Source: JBDTNQ01 sp039933635
GTDB taxonomy: Bacteria > Acidobacteriota > Vicinamibacteria > Vicinamibacterales > SCN-69-37
Reading direction: 5' to 3'
NCBI GenBank assembly: GCA_039933635.1
Contig: JBDTNQ010000112.1
Span: 1 to 14,763 of the forward strand
Length of the DNA stretch: 14,763 nt
This document shows, piece after piece, positions 11,617-14,763 of this stretch. Numbering within the stretch: the first letter of the stretch is position 1; each line of letters starts with the position of its first letter. The notes under the pieces were generated by a model. That model was not told where the DNA came from, ran no database searches, and saw only the letters and a list, made by a program, of their open reading frames with translations. A program made the translations under genes and the position numbers.

Positions 11617-13005
11617 TCAGCCCATGATCGTCTTGACCCACTCACGCGTGTCCTCGAGGGCACGGGCGACGGCCGCTGGATTGGTCGATTGCGGGGTGAG
11701 ACGAGCGGCGACGGCCGCTTCGGGCGTAATCGCCGCGAAGATACCGGCGTCGAATGCGTCGTGATAGCCGCGCCACTGGGGGAGCGAGAGCGCCGAGAAA
11801 TCCTTGCCGGCTTGGTGCAGGTCGCGCGCGATGCGGCCGCTGACTTCGTGCGCGGTGCGGAACGCGAGGCCCTTGCCGACGAGATAGTCGGCGACTTCGG
11901 TTGCGAGAAGCAGCCCCGAGGCCGCCGCCTTCGCCGTGGCTGGACGCAATGTCAGTGTACGCACCGCCGTCGCCGTCGTCCGGCAACACGCGATGACCAT
12001 GTCTTCGGATTCGAACGCGATGGCTTTGTCTTCCTGCAGATCCTTGTTGTAGCCGAGTGGCAGGCCCTTCAGCGAAGCGAGCCACCCGGTGAGCACGCCA
12101 ATGGCCTTTCCTGATTTCCCGCGCACAAGTTCGAGCGGATCCGGATTCTTCTTCTGCGGCATCAGGCTCGATCCGGTCGCGACCGAGTCGTGAATTTCGA
12201 AGAAGCCAAATTCCTCGCTCGACAGGATGATTACGTCCTCCGCCAGCCGGCTCAGGTGCACCATCGTCATGGAACACGCATAGAGGAACGAGGCCACGAA
12301 GTCGCGGTCGCCGGACGCGTCGATGCTGTTGGCCACGACCTGCGAGAACCCGAGCTCCCGTGCGAGCCAGGCCGTGTCGATGTCATAGGCCGTGCCCGCG
12401 ATCGCACCCGAGCCAAGCGGCATGGCGTCGGCCTCGCGTCGCGCGAACGCGAACCGTTCGACGTCACGGCGAAACGCCGCCGCGTGCGAGAGAAAGACGT
12501 GCGCCACGAGCACGGGCTGCGCGCGACGCAGGTGGGTGTACGAGGGCATCACCGCCTGGCCTGCCAGATCGGCCTGGTGCACGAACGCCTCGACCAGCGT
12601 GGCAATCGCCCGCTGAATCTCGGGGATACGACGCATCAGGTACAGCCGGAAGTCCACCGACACCTGTTCGTTGCGCGAACGGCCCGTGTGCAAGCGACGG
12701 CCGGCGTCGCCGATGCGCGCGATGAGCTCGCGTTCGACGAAGGAGTGGACATCCTCGTCCTGAGCCTGTCGGATCACATCCGGGTTCTCGCGTACGGCGT
12801 CGCGCACGGCAGCCAGGCCGCCCGCGATCTGCGACGCATCGTCGGGAGTCAAGACTCCGGCTCGCGCCAGCGCGGCGGCCCAGGCGATGCTGCCGGTGAG
12901 GTCGTCCTCGATCAGTCGGCGATCGACAGGCAACGACTTGCCGTAGCCAAAGACTTCGGGATCGGGTGCTGCGTCGAACCGGCCGGACCAGAGGGGCGTG
13001 GACAT
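11617..13005 (-). CDS. argH: argininosuccinate lyase
   Basis: This 462-aa protein, of normal length, splits argininosuccinate into arginine and fumarate, the last step of arginine synthesis, as a cytoplasmic homotetramer. Family hallmarks are WSGRF near the N-terminus, HTGRSRNEQVSVDFRLY (about 106-122), the PSYTHLRRAQP block with the conserved catalytic-region His at about 158, DFVASFLYACSM, and the superfamily signature GSSLMPQKKNPDP with the catalytic Ser at about 280. The ATG at 13005 is taken because WSGRF must be close to the start; an in-frame TTG at 13014 would add three residues. No good SD is seen. It follows argG by 39 bp on the same strand, so argR-argG-argH reads as one operon. 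Confidence 0.98.
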   Translation of the reverse strand: MSTPLWSGRFDAAPDPEVFGYGKSLPVDRRLIEDDLTGSIAWAAALARAGVLTPDDASQIAGGLAAVRDAVRENPDVIRQAQDEDVHSFVERELIARIGDAGRRLHTGRSRNEQVSVDFRLYLMRRIPEIQRAIATLVEAFVHQADLAGQAVMPSYTHLRRAQPVLVAHVFLSHAAAFRRDVERFAFARREADAMPLGSGAIAGTAYDIDTAWLARELGFSQVVANSIDASGDRDFVASFLYACSMTMVHLSRLAEDVIILSSEEFGFFEIHDSVATGSSLMPQKKNPDPLELVRGKSGKAIGVLTGWLASLKGLPLGYNKDLQEDKAIAFESEDMVIACCRTTATAVRTLTLRPATAKAAASGLLLATEVADYLVGKGLAFRTAHEVSGRIARDLHQAGKDFSALSLPQWRGYHDAFDAGIFAAITPEAAVAARLTPQSTNPAAVARALEDTREWVKTIMG

Positions 13006-13044
13006 ACAGGACAACTCACATCAAAAATGCCAAAGCCAGGAGCA

Positions 13045-14166
13045 CTAGGTCTCGACGGTGCGGCCGTTTTCTGTTGCCCCCGGCTGGTCGTACAACGCGA
13101 ACGGCGACTGGCGCCCGACCACCCGGAAATCACCCTTGAACAGTTTCAGACGCATCGCACCGGTGACGCGCTGTTGCACCTTCGCGACGAGCGCGTCGAT
13201 CGCTTCACGCGTCGGCGTATACCACTGGCCGTTATAGACGAGGTCGGCGTACTTGACGCTGAGATCGGATGCGAGACGCGCCAGGTCGCGGGGCGTGACG
13301 TACTTCTGCAGCTCGCGGTGAGCCGCATGGAGGAGCACGCCGGCCGGGGCTTCGTAGATCTCGCGCGATTTCGTATCGCCCAGCCGGTTCTCGAGCATGT
13401 CGATTCGCCCGATGCCGTGCGCGCCGGCGATCGTCTCGAGGCTGACGATGAGCTCGACGAGCGGCATGGAGACACCGTTGATGGCCACCGGTACGCCGCG
13501 GTCGAACTCCACTTCCACGTAGGCCGGAATATCGGGCGCCTCGGCGGTCGCCCGCGTGAGCTGATAGATCTCCTCGGGCGGTTCGCGCCACGGATCGTCG
13601 AGCACCCCGCATTCGATCGATCGGCCCCACAGATTCGCGTCGGTCGAGTAGGGGCTATCGGCCGTCAGCGGCACCGGAATGCCTCGGGCCTTGGCGTACG
13701 CCACTTTCTCGCTGCGCGGCACGTCCCACTGCCCCAGTGGCGCGAGCACGGTGAGGTCGGGATCGAGCGCGCGCACGGCCAGGTCGATGCGCACCGCATC
13801 GTTCCCCTTCTCCGCTCCGCAGCCGTGTGCCACCGCAGACGCGCCTTCCAGATGCGCGATCTCGACCAGGTGCTTCGCGATGAGCGGTCGTCCAAGCGCG
13901 GTGGCCAGCGGGTAGCGATCCTCGTAGACCGCGCCCGCCTGCAACGCCGGCAGGATGAAATCACGCGCGAACTCGGCTCGCAGATCGAGCACGTGCGCCC
14001 GCACGGCGCCAAGCGCCAGCGCACGCTCACGCGCATCCTCCAGTTCTTTCCCCTGACCGAGATCCATCGTCACGGTGACGATCTGCGCGTCGTGTTGCTC
14101 CGCGAGCCAGGGAATCGCCACCGACGTGTCGAGGCCACCCGAATAGGCAAGGACGATCGAATCCAT
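13045..14166 (-). CDS. argG: argininosuccinate synthase
   Basis: This is a 373-aa ATP-dependent ligase joining citrulline and aspartate. The N-terminal PP-loop is LAYSGGLDTSVAIPWL. The substrate region reads AHGCGAEKGNDAVRIDL, STDANLWGRSIECG is the conserved middle motif, and the C-terminus TGAMRLKLFKGDFRVVGRQSPFALYD is typical. It is somewhat shorter than the usual 395-410 residues. The normally strict HGCTGKGNDQVR loop, which contacts aspartate and citrulline, has an extra residue and a Glu here (GCGAEKGND). The DNA codes for this in frame, so it is not a frameshift. The ATG immediately follows the TAA of argR, indicating coupled translation. argH follows. Function is expected from the intact PP-loop and operon context. 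Confidence 0.96.
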   Translation of the reverse strand: MDSIVLAYSGGLDTSVAIPWLAEQHDAQIVTVTMDLGQGKELEDARERALALGAVRAHVLDLRAEFARDFILPALQAGAVYEDRYPLATALGRPLIAKHLVEIAHLEGASAVAHGCGAEKGNDAVRIDLAVRALDPDLTVLAPLGQWDVPRSEKVAYAKARGIPVPLTADSPYSTDANLWGRSIECGVLDDPWREPPEEIYQLTRATAEAPDIPAYVEVEFDRGVPVAINGVSMPLVELIVSLETIAGAHGIGRIDMLENRLGDTKSREIYEAPAGVLLHAAHRELQKYVTPRDLARLASDLSVKYADLVYNGQWYTPTREAIDALVAKVQQRVTGAMRLKLFKGDFRVVGRQSPFALYDQPGATENGRTVET

Positions 14167-14640
14167 TTAGTGCCTGCTGATCCTTTCCGAAGGCTTCCCG
14201 ACCATTTCCGCCAGCCGCGTCTCCACCGCCTCGGCCGCCGCCGCCCCGCGGCACACCAGGAGAATCGTGTCGTCACCAGCAATCGTGCCGGCGACTTCGA
14301 CCAGTTGGGCGCGGTCGATCCACTCGGCGAGTCCCTGCGCCTGACCGCGGTCCGTGCGCAGGACCACGAGCGCATCGACGCGCTCATACCCGCGCAGCAA
14401 CGACCCCACCGCGCGCCGAAGCTGGTCGGCAGACGCGGCCTGGGGACGCTCGCCGCCCGGTCGGATGTAGGCGCCGTCCCCGGCGCGCTTGACCAGCCCT
14501 ATCTCCTTGAGATCACGCGAGATCGTTGCCTGAGTCGCATCGATACCCCTCTGCTGGAGCCGCTGGCGCAGAACTTCCTGCGACGGGACGGGCTCGTGGT
14601 CGATGACGTCCAGGATCTGGGCTTGTCGCCACTGCTTCAT
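14167..14640 (-). CDS. argR: arginine repressor ArgR
   Basis: This is a 157-aa protein, the standard size. The N-terminal winged HTH (residues about 5-55) contains PSQEVLRQRLQQRGIDATQATISRDLKEIGLVK, very close to the ArgR/AhrC consensus. The C-terminal oligomerisation and arginine-binding domain has LVVLRTDRGQAQGLAEWIDRA and GTIAGDDTILLVCR, with the paired Asp that bind arginine at about 123-124. ArgR hexamers bind ARG boxes and repress arginine synthesis when arginine is abundant. It is the first gene of argR-argG-argH, so it probably controls its own operon and the divergent transcript leaving the window. A perfect TATAAT lies 21 nt upstream, giving a short leader without an SD. Confidence 0.97.
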   Translation of the reverse strand: MKQWRQAQILDVIDHEPVPSQEVLRQRLQQRGIDATQATISRDLKEIGLVKRAGDGAYIRPGGERPQAASADQLRRAVGSLLRGYERVDALVVLRTDRGQAQGLAEWIDRAQLVEVAGTIAGDDTILLVCRGAAAAEAVETRLAEMVGKPSERISRH

Positions 14641-14649
14641 AAATATTCA
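14636..14649. promoter_or_regulatory. possible ARG-box half-site over the argR start
   Basis: TTCAT-AAAT-ATTCA spans the argR start codon. The right half equals the ATTCA half of the ARG-box consensus, while the left half matches only in part. ArgR binding here would block the argR leader. This is weak on sequence alone; the context raises it. Confidence 0.25.
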
Positions 14650-14661
14650 GAACGCCTAGAT

Positions 14662-14667
14662 ATTATA
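14662..14667 (-). promoter_or_regulatory. -10 element of argR-argG-argH
   Basis: A perfect TATAAT on the minus strand (GTGTATAATATC) lies in an AT-rich island between GC-rich genes. The predicted start site is about 14 nt upstream of the argR ATG. No good -35 lies at 16-18 nt. Confidence 0.55.
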
Positions 14668-14713
14668 CACAGTCTGCATATTGACAGATCGCACAATTAG
14701 ACAGCTTCCTTGG

Positions 14714-14725
14714 GCAAATATTTGC
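14714..14725. repeat. 12-bp perfect palindrome GCAAATATTTGC
   Basis: This palindrome is perfect and AT-rich. It lies directly upstream of the outward-facing -35 and between the two divergent promoters. It is a possible regulator site (ArgR or another protein) in the arginine divergon, or simple AT-rich promoter DNA. Confidence 0.35.
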
Positions 14726-14754
14726 TTGACGCCAATTCAGATGAATTGTATATC
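14726..14754 (+). promoter_or_regulatory. sigma70-type promoter pointing out of the window
   Basis: TTGACG (14726-14731), a 17-nt spacer and TATATC (14749-14754) make the best two-part promoter in the window. Transcription would start near 14761 and run into sequence beyond the right end. Its position back to back with argR suggests an arginine biosynthesis gene there (argC, carA or argJ type), which is inference. Confidence 0.6.
14733..14748. promoter_or_regulatory. dyad CAATTCA-GA-TGAATTG in the promoter spacer, ArgR operator candidate
   Basis: Two perfect 7-bp arms fill the spacer of the outward promoter. They contain ATTCA and TGAAT, the two half-sites of the ARG-box consensus, but in reversed order with 2 nt between. 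This is how the inner halves of two tandem ARG boxes are arranged; the outer halves (TTGAC and ATCTA) are degenerate. A protein bound here would exclude RNA polymerase. Confidence 0.45.
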
Positions 14755-14763
14755 TATCTCTTC

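Noticed and set aside
14681..14686. A perfect TTGACA on the plus strand as a second outward promoter
   Set aside because: No acceptable -10 occurs 15-19 nt downstream (GCTTCC region). The pair at 14726-14754 fits far better.
12190..14700. An 836-codon open frame on the plus strand across the arginine cluster
   Set aside because: It is antisense to argH, argG and argR, which match their families over their full lengths. Long antisense frames are expected from high-GC codon bias, and the translation (rich in Arg/His/Gly) resembles no family.

Overview
The window is a GC-rich chromosomal stretch from a free-living bacterium. The gene mix (a bacterial microcompartment shell protein, paired PDZ/trypsin-like proteins, a DAC-domain protein with a DACNV-like N-terminus, SixA and UMF1-type transporter, ArgR-ArgG-ArgH), the GTG/TTG starts and the low-complexity intergenic tracts fit Acidobacteriota, perhaps Vicinamibacteria-like. 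That placement is an inference from style, not from a marker gene. No rRNA, tRNA, IS element, prophage or CRISPR array was seen. Genes are packed tightly: no gene-free stretch exceeds 300 bases. The two longest gaps are 7249-7507 (a degenerate repeat tract) and 2441-2637 (a divergent promoter region with no recognisable gene).

Layout. Positions 1-112 hold the end of a repeat-like intergenic region, followed by a BMC-H shell protein (113-421) that converges on a MerR-type regulator (424-894, minus). Next is a minus-strand pair, thiO (2440-1322) and phhB-like pterin dehydratase (1288-983). A membrane-anchored, proline-rich protein with a glycine zipper (2638-3579) overlaps tail to tail with sixA (4010-3567, minus). 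sixA is divergent from a UMF1-like MFS transporter (4036-5334), which converges on a 2-Cys glutathione peroxidase (5870-5367, minus).

The central accessory-looking block is the most interesting part. It holds a C-terminal diadenylate-cyclase (DAC) protein (7248-5938, minus), then divergently an HtrA-like protein that has lost all three catalytic residues (7508-8401). Directly abutting this is a small NarL/LuxR-type regulator with a truncated, Asp-less receiver (8402-8788). A catalytically intact HtrA paralogue converges on these two (9853-8864, minus). It is preceded on the same strand by a CD-NTase-like nucleotidyltransferase whose active-site GS and first Asp are altered (10831-9947), a DUF2007 protein and an ABM-family protein. 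Neither HtrA-like protein has a visible signal peptide, so they look cytoplasmic. A plausible hypothesis is a cytosolic pseudoprotease/protease/regulator module beside nucleotide second-messenger enzymes.

The right end is a housekeeping arginine cluster, argR-argG-argH (minus strand; argR and argG abut). It sits beside an AT-rich regulatory region (14641-14763) with a good sigma70 promoter pointing out of the window and a dyad in its spacer, as expected for an ArgR-controlled divergent arginine operon.

A general feature is that many genes (BMC-H, merR, thiO, MFS, gpx, DAC) have a TANNNT -10-like hexamer 6-10 nt before the start codon and no Shine-Dalgarno. This suggests widespread leaderless transcription. 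Operon-internal genes such as phhB and the DUF2007 gene do have clear ribosome binding sites.
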